Below, in pieces: positions 6,432-12,756 of a stretch of DNA of 23,481 nt (its first letter is position 1; the number at the start of each line of letters is the position of its first letter). The position numbers and the translations under genes were made by a program. The notes beneath the pieces are model-generated. The model had not been told where the DNA came from. It did not search any database and saw only the letters and a list, made by a program, of their open reading frames with translations. The DNA is from a virus: IMG/VR virus record IMGVR_UViG_3300025162_001875, positions 1 to 23,481 of that record. One strand, 5' to 3'.

Positions 6432-6656
6432 ATGAAACTTACAGACAAACAAAAAGCCTCAATTAATCAAATGGATGCAGAAATGGCAACCGAAACTTTG
6501 CACGAATGTGCGGAAAGGCTGGGGCTGGTAACGGTAGATGAATATGCAAAAATAATGTGTAGCAACCGCCGGACTATTTACGATCATATAAGTAAAGGAA
6601 AAATCATAAAAATATACTTTTGCGGATCAGTATTAATGCCAATAAACAACCTATAA
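6432..6656 (+). CDS. Excisionase/MerR-like HTH protein
   Basis: The start at 6432 (MKLTDKQKASINQ) gives 74 residues; an in-frame ATG at 6414 would add six. Residues about 34-60 (LVTVDEYAKIMCSNRRTIYD, then HISKGKI) match the helix-turn-helix_17 pattern of excisionases and MerR-like proteins, including the hydrophobic strand after the recognition helix. It is likely a DNA-binding regulator or directionality factor, although no integrase is present in the window. Its TAA overlaps the next ATG (TAATG). Confidence 0.6.
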   Translation: MKLTDKQKASINQMDAEMATETLHECAERLGLVTVDEYAKIMCSNRRTIYDHISKGKIIKIYFCGSVLMPINNL

Positions 6657-6970
6657 TGGAAAAGCAGTATTTTATTAAAGATAGTATTATTTCCTCTTCA
6701 AAAAGTGAAATAATTGAATACATGAAAGACAATAATCTTTCTGAATTGGTTGTTTTTGAAGCCAAAAACATAAAAGTAGATCAGTATTTTTATTGCAAAT
6801 TGTACGGAATGGCAGAGCGCGATAATATGACTTGCGGCGTAAAATGGTGCAATAAGTACGAACCACGAAACGGAAAATCAGGATGTTGTAAACAAATAGG
6901 ATTTTTATTTGAAACCGGAAAAGAAATAACCATTATCAATAAAAACCATGTGGAACGATCAGGCAAATAA
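6656..6970 (+). CDS. Hypothetical Cys-containing protein
   Basis: The start at 6656 overlaps the previous stop (TAATG) and gives 104 residues (MEKQYFIKDSIISSSKSEII). The middle has a cysteine set (C-KLYGMAERDNMT-C, then WC, then GCC) that could bind metal. The protein is mixed alpha/beta with no membrane segment. No family recognised. Confidence 0.55.
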   Translation: MEKQYFIKDSIISSSKSEIIEYMKDNNLSELVVFEAKNIKVDQYFYCKLYGMAERDNMTCGVKWCNKYEPRNGKSGCCKQIGFLFETGKEITIINKNHVERSGK

Positions 6971-6971
6971 T

Positions 6972-7196
6972 ATGTCCGGCAGATATAAAGTTGTAGTGTG
7001 GTTTTACAGCCACCTTACACCCGAAACACAGACTTACTGGGCGTACCTATCCGACGAAAAAAAAGGGCAGGCAGTTGCCAAACTTCGCGACCGGATAATA
7101 AATAAGCTGGTTTTGGGCCGGTACAAAACAGCAATAATTTACGACAACGGCGTGGAATTGGAACGATGGAAAGAGGGAGTTTTACAAAAAAATTAA
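6972..7196 (+). CDS. Hypothetical protein, 74 residues
   Basis: The start at 6972 (MSGRYKVVVWFYSHLTPETQ) lies 1 nt after the previous stop and is preferred over an ATG at 6948 that overlaps it. The sequence alternates short strands and a basic helix (AVAKLRDRIINKLVLGRYKT). No motif recognised. It closes a small group of regulatory-type genes. Confidence 0.55.
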   Translation: MSGRYKVVVWFYSHLTPETQTYWAYLSDEKKGQAVAKLRDRIINKLVLGRYKTAIIYDNGVELERWKEGVLQKN

Positions 7197-7229
7197 TCAC
7201 TAATCATTAACCACTAATCATTTATACTT
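7197..7229 (+). repeat. Short direct repeat before a small HTH gene
   Basis: CACTAATCATT occurs twice at 14-nt spacing directly upstream of the start codon at 7230. It resembles the short leader repeats at 3851, 10101 and 14421 in placement, though the unit differs. Confidence 0.45.
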
Positions 7230-7436
7230 ATGTGCATTCCCGAATATCTTAAAACAAAAGATTTACAGCTAATTAGCAATAAAAGCGCAATCCAATGCGG
7301 GCGTGATTTTAGAGAAATAAAAGCCCTAAACAATAAGGCCGGTAGAAAATCACTTATCACTCAGGCCGAAGTAGCCGATTTTTATGGCCTTTCGTTGGAG
7401 TATATCAGAAGCAAACTAAGTGGGAAAGCAAAATAA
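7230..7436 (+). CDS. Small HTH-like DNA-binding protein
   Basis: A 68-residue protein. The C-terminal part (SLITQAEVADFYGLSLEYIR, then SKLSGKAK) has the spacing of a helix-turn-helix, with AEVADFYG as the first helix and SLEYIRSKL as the recognition helix. It is likely a transcription factor of the middle operon. It is followed by a terminator at 7458-7483 and then a repeat array that could be its own or another regulator's binding site. Confidence 0.55.
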   Translation: MCIPEYLKTKDLQLISNKSAIQCGRDFREIKALNNKAGRKSLITQAEVADFYGLSLEYIRSKLSGKAK

Positions 7437-7457
7437 TATTCCTGCAAAAACATTGAT

Positions 7458-7483
7458 CCGCACCTCAAAAATGCGGGTTTTTT
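7458..7483 (+). terminator. Rho-independent-type terminator
   Basis: CCGCA (7458-7462) and TGCGG (7472-7476) form a short stem with a 9-nt loop, followed by six T. It separates the regulatory genes from the 7609 operon. Confidence 0.65.
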
Positions 7484-7484
7484 G

Positions 7485-7545
7485 TATCATTTTATATCAT
7501 TATATATCAAAAAATATCATTTTGTTTACTGTACTATTTTGCTGA
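7485..7545 (+). promoter_or_regulatory. Four 10-bp-phased TATCAT repeats with possible promoter
   Basis: TATCAT, TATCAT, TATCAA and TATCAT begin at 7485, 7495, 7505 and 7515, exactly one helical turn apart. TATTTTGCTGAA starts at 7535. The same core, TATTTT(T)GCTGAA, follows the phased repeats at 10431-10485, so both may be activator-dependent promoters. The -7 match here is one base short of TAnnTTTG. Confidence 0.4.
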
Positions 7546-7608
7546 ATTAAAACATATTACTAACATTGCAGAGCTTTTTATTTATAAACAATTAAAAATA
7601 ATGAAACA

Positions 7609-7788
7609 ATGGCATTTACAAACATCCTTTCAGTAATTCAGGTACCTGGGGGCTTTGCAGTGGCAAAAGACGGCATCGCCACCGGCGAAATTTACGACCA
7701 AAAAGAAACGGCTAAAAATCGCGTAAAAGAAATTCGGGCAGAGCGAAAAGCCAAACGCGAAGCAGCTAAACCAACCAAAACCGCGTAA
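7609..7788 (+). CDS. Small basic protein, 59 residues
   Basis: Begins MAFTNILSVIQVPGGFAVAK and ends in a Lys/Arg/Ala-rich helix (KEIRAERKAKREAAKPTKTA). The start at 7609 has an A-rich leader; an overlapping ATG at 7601 opens only a short frame. A basic tail on a small soluble protein suggests DNA or scaffold binding. It is the first gene after the phased repeats and lies 2 nt before the next gene, so it opens the operon that leads to the packaging ATPase. It resembles the small basic proteins at 14242 and 23323 in size and charge. Confidence 0.6.
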   Translation: MAFTNILSVIQVPGGFAVAKDGIATGEIYDQKETAKNRVKEIRAERKAKREAAKPTKTA

Positions 7789-7790
7789 TC

Positions 7791-8417
7791 ATGAGCAAAC
7801 AAGTAACCATCCACACAAGCGATGAAACCTTTGCCGAAATTGACCGACTTTTTGCAGAAGCAAAAGCCACAAACCCCGAACTTACCAAAGGGCAATTTCT
7901 CACAGGCATTGTAAACCTTGCAAAGTACTCACCGGCCGATCAACCCGAACCGGTTGATATGTCGCAATATGTAAGTATTGATGATTTTGACAAACTAAGA
8001 GTTATACACAATACTTTTATTGAAAGCGTTTGCAAACAATTAAATATTGGTCCAAATTCATCTTTTGAAGAAATTGAAACCGAAATTCACGACACCCAAC
8101 AGCGTGCAATGTCTGCACTTGCCGAAAACAATAAAACGGTAGAAGTGGATCGCCCGCTCGACGAAAACGAACTACGGTTTAAGGTGGAAAAACTACAGCT
8201 GGATATTATGCAGGAAACCGCCCGCCGGCTGTCTGCTAAGTTTGGCATTGCCGTAACCGTTGCCGACTTGATGGTAGATGTAACCGTTCGCTACATTGTG
8301 GAACGACATACAGAATGGTTTTTCCCCTTTGTTATCGCCCCGAATGAATTTGAGAGCTTAACCGGACATAAATACAAACAATTGCTTTTATGGCTAAAGA
8401 AGAAACCGGAAGCTTGA
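7791..8417 (+). CDS. Hypothetical soluble protein, 208 residues
   Basis: Opens MSKQVTIHTSDETFAEIDRL, followed by an acidic and helical middle (SSFEEIETEIHDTQQRAMSA) and a C-terminal helical part containing ADLMVDVTVRYIVERHTEWF. The N-terminal strand-helix arrangement resembles a ribbon-helix-helix start, but the match is too weak to name. No membrane span. The next gene overlaps its end by 28 nt. It may be a scaffold or genome-associated protein given its place before the membrane and ATPase genes. Confidence 0.55.
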   Translation: MSKQVTIHTSDETFAEIDRLFAEAKATNPELTKGQFLTGIVNLAKYSPADQPEPVDMSQYVSIDDFDKLRVIHNTFIESVCKQLNIGPNSSFEEIETEIHDTQQRAMSALAENNKTVEVDRPLDENELRFKVEKLQLDIMQETARRLSAKFGIAVTVADLMVDVTVRYIVERHTEWFFPFVIAPNEFESLTGHKYKQLLLWLKKKPEA

Positions 8418-8686
8418 AAACAGCCAATCCGCTTGTAAAAATGGCTATCCGCACACTTACACCTATCATCAAAGAAAAATTGCAGGATGTAGATGTATTT
8501 GTTTCGGATATGCTTAAAAATCAACCGCTTAACGATGGCGAAGATAGAGCCGTATTTATGCTGTCGACCGATACGGCAGGCGTGGCATATATCCGAACCG
8601 TGGCAATAAGTGGCGATCAGTTAAACCGCGTTATTTCAAAAAACCAATTGCGCGAATTTATAGAAAACCTACTAACTCAAATTTAA
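8390..8686 (+). CDS. Hypothetical protein overlapping its upstream neighbour
   Basis: A 98-residue protein starting MAKEETGSLKTANPLVKMAI, with its first nine codons overlapping the preceding gene. The C-terminal part alternates strands (RAVFMLSTDTAGVAYIRTVA) with a helix (KNQLREFIENLLTQI). An internal ATG (MAIRTLTP) could give a shorter form without the overlap. No motif recognised; it is cotranscribed with 8691, which starts 4 nt after its stop. Confidence 0.55.
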   Translation: MAKEETGSLKTANPLVKMAIRTLTPIIKEKLQDVDVFVSDMLKNQPLNDGEDRAVFMLSTDTAGVAYIRTVAISGDQLNRVISKNQLREFIENLLTQI

Positions 8687-8690
8687 TAAA

Positions 8691-9224
8691 ATGGGATTAC
8701 TTGACGACAACGCACCCGAAACGGTGAAAACATACCAATTTGCATCCGCGCCAATTGACGATTTTATACGTGATTTGAATGTTAGTAAGCAGGAGCAAAA
8801 CATCAGTGATGATGATTTAGGTGAACTGGACGAACCAATAGATCAACCCGATGCACCCCTCGAAAAGCTGAAAATGCGGCCAAGCGTAGCCAATGCCACC
8901 GGTAAAGCCTTAATGCTTACGGTCGATACAGTATTGCCTATTGGCCTGGCGTTATTGATTAAAGATGATGCCGAAAACTACAAAGCCACCGAAGCCGAAC
9001 GCGAAGATTTAGCGGAAGTATTTGGCGAATATGCCAAACTGTCAGGCGGTGAAATTCCACCCTGGTTGATGTTGCTTATCACTGTTTTGTCTATTTATGG
9101 TATTAAGGCCTATAATGGCGTTCAAAACAAAAAACTGAACGACCGTAACGCGGAGCTTGAAAAACAGCTTGCCGAACTTCGCGAAAAGTACGAAAAAACC
9201 GAAACCGTAGAGGAAACCACCTAA
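8691..9224 (+). CDS. Membrane protein with coiled-coil tail
   Basis: A 177-residue protein. An acidic N-terminal half (DDDLGELDEPIDQPD) is followed by two hydrophobic segments (about 73-90 and 123-141, WLMLLITVLSIYGIKAY) and a C-terminal coiled coil (about 147-172, NAELEKQLAELREKYEK). This could be a virion membrane protein that anchors internal components. It directly precedes another membrane protein and the packaging ATPase, which supports a role in assembly. Family not recognised. Confidence 0.6.
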   Translation: MGLLDDNAPETVKTYQFASAPIDDFIRDLNVSKQEQNISDDDLGELDEPIDQPDAPLEKLKMRPSVANATGKALMLTVDTVLPIGLALLIKDDAENYKATEAEREDLAEVFGEYAKLSGGEIPPWLMLLITVLSIYGIKAYNGVQNKKLNDRNAELEKQLAELREKYEKTETVEETT

Positions 9225-9236
9225 AACCTAAACCTT

Positions 9237-9527
9237 ATGTCTGAATTTATTTATAGTATAATTGGCGTTGTGCTTATTGTTGTTATTGGTTTAGGCATGG
9301 CCTATCTCGCCGCTTATTCAAAAACGATTGTCGATTATTATTCCGAAGATGACGTAATAAAAGAAAATCACCCGAAACCAAAAGCCGAAAAGCACGAACC
9401 TAAAAACGCCGCGCGAAACAAAGGCAAAGCAATACTGAAAGCTCGCCGGCAAGGTCATCTATCAGCATTTTGGCACGGCGAAAGATACGGAACCGGTTTA
9501 TATAATTATTCTGAAAATGGAAAGTAA
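9237..9527 (+). CDS. Single-span protein with basic cytosolic tail
   Basis: A 96-residue protein with one N-terminal membrane span (about 5-26, IYSIIGVVLIVVIGLGMAYL) and a basic tail (AARNKGKAILKARRQGHLSA) that could bind DNA or the ATPase. Its end overlaps the start of the packaging ATPase by 11 nt, which implies coupled translation. Inference: a membrane partner in genome packaging. Confidence 0.6.
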   Translation: MSEFIYSIIGVVLIVVIGLGMAYLAAYSKTIVDYYSEDDVIKENHPKPKAEKHEPKNAARNKGKAILKARRQGHLSAFWHGERYGTGLYNYSENGK

Positions 9528-10086
9528 CCAGGAACGCACCACCGAACGCACCATCGTACTGGGAGCTAACGGAACAGGCAAAACCACTATAATAAATAAA
9601 ATACTCACCGGTACGCCCTATAAAAGTCTGGTAATTACGCCCGACGATGTGGAATGGCGACAATACCCCGAAACAGAACTGCAAACGTCAGACGATTTCA
9701 GGTTTGAAGGTGTAAGCCGGCATATTTTCAACCCAGCCAAAACGCGCGGTACGCTGGATCAACTGAAATATTTCAATCGTGGTAACATGGTTTTTGACGA
9801 TTGCAGGGCTTATTTGCTATCAGCCACCGATTTACGCATCCGGCAAGTGTTGATCCGGTCCCGGCAACGAATGGTCGATGTGTTCGCCGTTGGTCATGGT
9901 TTTACAGAAGTGCCCCCGGTATTTTTCACCTTTGCCACCCGGATCATACTTTTTCGCACCGCCGACAATATATACCGTCGTAAGGACTGCCTGAAAGACT
10001 TTGATAAAATGGTAGAAGCTCAGCAGCGCGTCAACCGAAAAGCAAAAAGCGATCCGCATTACTATGAAATTATAAAGTTTTCGTAA
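9517..10086 (+). CDS. Putative genome-packaging P-loop ATPase
   Basis: A 189-residue ATPase with Walker A GANGTGKTT (residues 16-24), Walker B NMVFDD (90-95) and a conserved-looking later block (RQRMVDVFAVGHGFTEVPP, about 117-134). Size and motif spacing fit the A32/FtsK-HerA-like packaging ATPases of PRD1-type viruses (PRD1 P9 is the model) better than terminases, which are far larger and have a nuclease domain. A Zot-like ATPase of filamentous phages is the main alternative, although Zot normally has a transmembrane segment, absent here. It lies between virion membrane proteins and the capsid module. In this role it would use ATP to drive DNA into a preformed capsid. Confidence 0.65.
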   Translation: MESNQERTTERTIVLGANGTGKTTIINKILTGTPYKSLVITPDDVEWRQYPETELQTSDDFRFEGVSRHIFNPAKTRGTLDQLKYFNRGNMVFDDCRAYLLSATDLRIRQVLIRSRQRMVDVFAVGHGFTEVPPVFFTFATRIILFRTADNIYRRKDCLKDFDKMVEAQQRVNRKAKSDPHYYEIIKFS

Positions 10087-10100
10087 CGTGGCTAATATAG

Positions 10101-10151
10101 CTGTCAATTATAAACTATAAACTGTCAACTATCAACTATAAACTATCACCT
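10101..10151 (+). repeat. Heptanucleotide repeat (CTATMAA)7 before an HTH gene
   Basis: CTGTCAA, TTATAAA, CTATAAA, CTGTCAA, CTATCAA, CTATAAA, CTATCAC: seven 7-bp units running into the start codon at 10152. Same family as the repeats at 3851 and 14421. Confidence 0.75.
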
Positions 10152-10349
10152 ATGCCCGAAAAACAAACCCTCACAAAATCAGAACTGGCCGAACAATGCA
10201 ACGTCGGACTGGATAAAGTGGCGCAATGGTGCAACGTAGATTATTACGAAGAGCTTGTAAAACTTGGCTACACTAAAACACAAAAGATATTTACACCCCG
10301 GCAAACAAAGTTTTTAATGGCAAACCTGATAGAATACTCCGAACCCTGA
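10152..10349 (+). CDS. Small HTH-like regulator before the capsid module
   Basis: A 65-residue protein: LTKSELAEQCNVGLDKVAQW is a probable helix-turn-helix and IFTPRQTKFLMANLIEY a C-terminal helix. It lies between the ATPase and the capsid promoter region with its phased repeats (10431-10485). It is therefore a candidate late activator, although nothing shows direct binding. It is followed by a terminator at 10385. Confidence 0.55.
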   Translation: MPEKQTLTKSELAEQCNVGLDKVAQWCNVDYYEELVKLGYTKTQKIFTPRQTKFLMANLIEYSEP

Positions 10350-10384
10350 TATATTTTCCGATTCTTGACGACGACTCCCCCGAT

Positions 10385-10421
10385 AAATGCACTTGCTTGT
10401 GAAAGCCGGTGCATTTTTTTT
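10385..10421 (+). terminator. Rho-independent-type terminator
   Basis: AAATGCAC (10385-10392) pairs with GTGCATTT (10409-10416), and the T-run continues to 10421. It ends the ATPase operon. Confidence 0.75.
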
Positions 10422-10430
10422 GCCCCGTAA

Positions 10431-10485
10431 GTCCGTTTATCTCCGACAATGTCCGTTTATCTCCGCTAATGTCCGCTAATCTCCG
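10431..10485 (+). promoter_or_regulatory. Six 10-bp-phased TCCG repeats (activator-site array)
   Basis: GTCCGTTTAT, CTCCGACAAT, GTCCGTTTAT, CTCCGCTAAT, GTCCGCTAAT and CTCCG follow each other at exactly 10 bp. The first 20-nt pair is repeated with two changes. All copies face the same side of the helix. The array ends about 22 nt before the -7 box at 10507, roughly where a -33 element would lie, so it probably binds an activator of the capsid operon. Confidence 0.5.
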
Positions 10486-10506
10486 AACCATGTTTTTTCA
10501 ATACGA

Positions 10507-10514
10507 TATTTTTG
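10507..10514 (+). promoter_or_regulatory. Candidate -7 box of the capsid-operon promoter
   Basis: TATTTTTG fits the Bacteroidota -7 consensus TAnnTTTG exactly. No TTTG is present about 20 nt upstream, where the TCCG array ends instead, suggesting an activator-dependent promoter. The start point would be near 10520. Confidence 0.45.
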
Positions 10515-10690
10515 CTGAACGTTTTTAAATAAATGTAACCCCAACGAACCTGCGACAGTAACAGACCATGTAACCACAACTGCACTTTGGACGAAGAGCC
10601 ACTGTAGGAGGCACGTAATAACCTCCATAAAAACGTATCAATGAATTTTCTTTAAAACAATTATAAACCAATTTTCAAAATTAAACAACA
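10515..10690 (+). other. Long leader of the capsid operon
   Basis: About 170 nt without a convincing gene. It holds an AGGAGG element at 10606-10611 that can pair with CCTCC at 10622-10626, and ACAGT/ACTGT at 10555-10559 and 10601-10605 that could close a larger stem. These are short and may be chance. The last 50 nt are A/T-rich and unstructured, as expected before a start codon. Confidence 0.25.
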
Positions 10691-10813
10691 ATGAACAAAA
10701 CATCAACAGTAGCATGGATGGTCATCGGACTTGCAGTGCTTTTTGTAATCTCAACTGTATTTCACACGCAGATCATTGCTTGGTTTACACCAGCAACAAC
10801 CCCAGCTAAATAA
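10691..10813 (+). CDS. 40-residue membrane peptide, first gene of capsid operon
   Basis: MNKTSTVAWMVIGLAVLFVI begins a single-span protein (span about 8-28) with a short Thr/Pro/Ala tail (TPATTPAK). It has an A-rich leader and lies 51 nt before the capsid candidate. Very short hydrophobic proteins next to the capsid gene occur in membrane-containing viruses, where they sit in the internal membrane; here that is inference. Confidence 0.6.
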   Translation: MNKTSTVAWMVIGLAVLFVISTVFHTQIIAWFTPATTPAK

Positions 10814-10864
10814 GCTGTAAAAACTCATTTTTAATTTAAACCTTAACCAAACAAAAAAAGTATC

Positions 10865-11539
10865 ATGCCTAAGTATCCAAACTTATCCGACCGTGCTATT
10901 GGTGCAGACAGCATCGCAGCCGAAATGCGTTTACGTGACAACAACAAAATTATGCGCGCCCTTGGTGCAGCTGTACCCTCTTTTACTGATGAAGCTCGTG
11001 CCAATCAGGTATTCCCGATTAAAATTACCAACACCGACACTGCCGATCATTTAGTAGCTGTTTTTGCTGGCGATTTAGAATCAATTTCTGAAATCACTGC
11101 AATTTTAGGTATTACCGTTGGAGGTATCGCCAAAGAAGCTGCCGACATTATTACTGACAAAGTAACCTGTGCCACTGCTCCGGGAACTACCATTGAGTAT
11201 TTCCAGAAATTTGTAAAACGCAACCCAACCCGCATCATGCAGATCAAGGTTAAATCTAACCTCGAAGAACAACTTGACGAACCCTTAGTGTTTTCACACA
11301 TTAACCCATTCGCTAAAGCTGGTCAGCAAGTATTGAATCCGGGTGCGTATGCCAAAGAAACCAACCAAAACAACAAACTTGTTACCATACCGGTACGCGA
11401 CATCCAGTTGGATGACCAAACTGTGTTGTATGTCAACATTTTGGCTGGATCAACTCTGCAATTGTCGTTGACCGTAGGTGCAACAAGCAACGCAGCAGCC
11501 GTATTGGCAAAACAAGCCGAAGTAGCTTACAGCAAATAA
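10865..11539 (+). CDS. Putative major capsid protein
   Basis: A 224-residue soluble protein with no membrane span, mostly short strands after a helical N-terminus (for example HLVAVFAGDLESISEITAIL, NKLVTIPVRDIQLDDQTVLY and a final LQLSLTVGATSNAAAVLA). It is the only sizeable soluble protein in a dedicated operon that opens with its own promoter region and closes with the strongest terminator in the window (12132-12166). Codons are clean and regular, as in highly expressed genes. No sequence family is recognised. At 224 residues it is short for a double jelly roll (PM2 P2 is about 269) and could be a single jelly roll. The call is based on context. Confidence 0.45.
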   Translation: MPKYPNLSDRAIGADSIAAEMRLRDNNKIMRALGAAVPSFTDEARANQVFPIKITNTDTADHLVAVFAGDLESISEITAILGITVGGIAKEAADIITDKVTCATAPGTTIEYFQKFVKRNPTRIMQIKVKSNLEEQLDEPLVFSHINPFAKAGQQVLNPGAYAKETNQNNKLVTIPVRDIQLDDQTVLYVNILAGSTLQLSLTVGATSNAAAVLAKQAEVAYSK

Positions 11540-11553
11540 TCAACCCCGAAACA

Positions 11554-12105
11554 ATGGCCGAAAAAATAAGCATATACGATTTTCTGAACTGGTGTGTTCA
11601 GATTATCGATCCGGCGGAACTGTCGGCCCTGATGAGCAATTACGGTTTTCCAAATGATGATGTCGAGAATATAATCGATGGACTTCAAAACGACCAATCG
11701 TTTGTTGCTGATTTCGGATCGCTGCTAGCCGAAGGCCTGAAAGCAAATAACGAACAACTAAACCGCGCTATAGGTGGAGTTCATCAATCAAATGATGAAC
11801 TTACACTGAGCGACTGGGCAGAAATTGTTACACATAATGAAATAACCCGTGCGACCGGAAGTGTTGCAAACCAGAATGTAAATTCAGGTGTTCAGCCTTT
11901 CGACTTTAACGCATTAGTAGGCGGAATTATAGGTATTGCAGACCATATTCTTGGTGGAAGTTCAAAAACTACCACTACAACAGGACAAAATACAATTCCG
12001 ACAAATACAACCGGTTCGAGTACTGCACTTTATATCATTATTGCCGTTGTTGTTATTGCCGTAATAGGCATTCTATGGCTTTCCCTTTCGGGACAAAAGA
12101 AATAA
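11554..12105 (+). CDS. Capsid-operon protein with C-terminal membrane anchor
   Basis: A 183-residue protein: a helical, acidic N-terminal half (MAEKISIYDFLNWCVQIIDP onward), a Thr/Gly/Asn linker (about 135-156) and a C-terminal span (about 158-178, ALYIIIAVVVIAVIGILWLS) ending GQKK. It starts 14 nt after the capsid candidate and ends before the strong terminator, so the two are probably produced together. Inference: a minor capsid or membrane protein linking shell and membrane. Confidence 0.6.
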   Translation: MAEKISIYDFLNWCVQIIDPAELSALMSNYGFPNDDVENIIDGLQNDQSFVADFGSLLAEGLKANNEQLNRAIGGVHQSNDELTLSDWAEIVTHNEITRATGSVANQNVNSGVQPFDFNALVGGIIGIADHILGGSSKTTTTTGQNTIPTNTTGSSTALYIIIAVVVIAVIGILWLSLSGQKK

Positions 12106-12131
12106 ACCTGATTTTTAATTGATTGATAGCG

Positions 12132-12166
12132 AAAAGCCCGCCCGATAATTTAGCGGGCGGGCTTTT
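12132..12166 (+). terminator. Strong hairpin terminator closing the capsid operon
   Basis: AAAAGCCCGCCCG and CGGGCGGGCTTTT form a perfect 13-bp GC-rich stem with a 9-nt loop. The A/T ends would let it work in both directions. Confidence 0.85.
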
Positions 12167-12185
12167 GGTATAAAATGCTCAAAAA

Positions 12186-12533
12186 ATGATACAGGTTATT
12201 TATGACGCTACACATCCCGATTTACAAGATTGCCCCATTGGTTGCATTCGCTCCCAGGAGGTAATTATTATAAATCCCGATCTATTTTACCCGATGCGTG
12301 CTTTTGATCAACAGTTTTGGTTACTGCACGAAGAGGGACATATAAAACTAAATACAAGTGATGAAGTGTTGGCCGACAGCTTTGCGTTTGATGCCTTGGT
12401 GGGCAGTCAGTTTCGCAGTCTGAAACAAATATGTGCCGCGCTTGATAGTTTATTGGTGGGCAGCAACCCCGAATTTGAACGTCGAAAATCCTCGCTTATG
12501 GATCGCGCAATCCGCTGGGACGCTACCCACTAA
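12186..12533 (+). CDS. HExxH metallopeptidase-like protein
   Basis: A 115-residue protein with the zinc motif HEEGH (residues 48-52) in FWLLHEEGHIKL, followed 12 residues later by VLADSFAFDAL, where D64 can be the third ligand as in ImmA/IrrE-type peptidases. The N-terminal strands (IQVIYDATH; VIIINPDLFYPM) fit a compact minimal peptidase. It lies between the capsid terminator and the membrane-protein array. Possible roles are virion maturation, cleavage of a structural protein, or cleavage of the repressor as ImmA does; the sequence alone does not decide. Confidence 0.65.
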   Translation: MIQVIYDATHPDLQDCPIGCIRSQEVIIINPDLFYPMRAFDQQFWLLHEEGHIKLNTSDEVLADSFAFDALVGSQFRSLKQICAALDSLLVGSNPEFERRKSSLMDRAIRWDATH

Positions 12534-12546
12534 ATAAAAGAAAAAA

Positions 12547-12750
12547 ATGAATGATAATAACAAATATTTGATTATTGGCTTGGTGCTGGTTTTAGTAGCC
12601 GGAGTAGTAGCTGGAATATTTTTAATTAAACCAACCACACAACCCGTAACGACTACAACCGAAAACAGAGGTTTATTATCCTCAATTTTTTCTGATGCTT
12701 CAGGCGTTGCAACAAAAAATCCAGATATATTAAAATTATTAATGGCTTAG
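12547..12750 (+). CDS. Small N-anchored membrane protein
   Basis: A 67-residue protein with a short polar start (MNDNNK), a membrane span (about 7-27, YLIIGLVLVLVAGVVAGIFL) and a Thr-rich ectodomain. It is the first of a run of proteins with the same plan: charged start, one span, exported or inward-facing domain. It overlaps nothing and lies 6 nt before the next gene. Function unknown. Confidence 0.6.
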   Translation: MNDNNKYLIIGLVLVLVAGVVAGIFLIKPTTQPVTTTTENRGLLSSIFSDASGVATKNPDILKLLMA

Positions 12751-12756
12751 ACCGAA

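Noticed and set aside
6432-6656. Integrase/excision module
   Set aside because: An excisionase-like HTH is present, but no tyrosine or serine recombinase and no convincing att or dif-like core was found in the window, so no integration system is claimed.
10431-10485. CRISPR array
   Set aside because: The units are contiguous 10-bp repeats with no unique spacers, and no cas gene is present.
10865-11539. HK97-type capsid of a tailed phage
   Set aside because: The protein is short, there is no protease or portal upstream, and no terminase in the window. The fold still needs proof, so the capsid call is kept at modest confidence.
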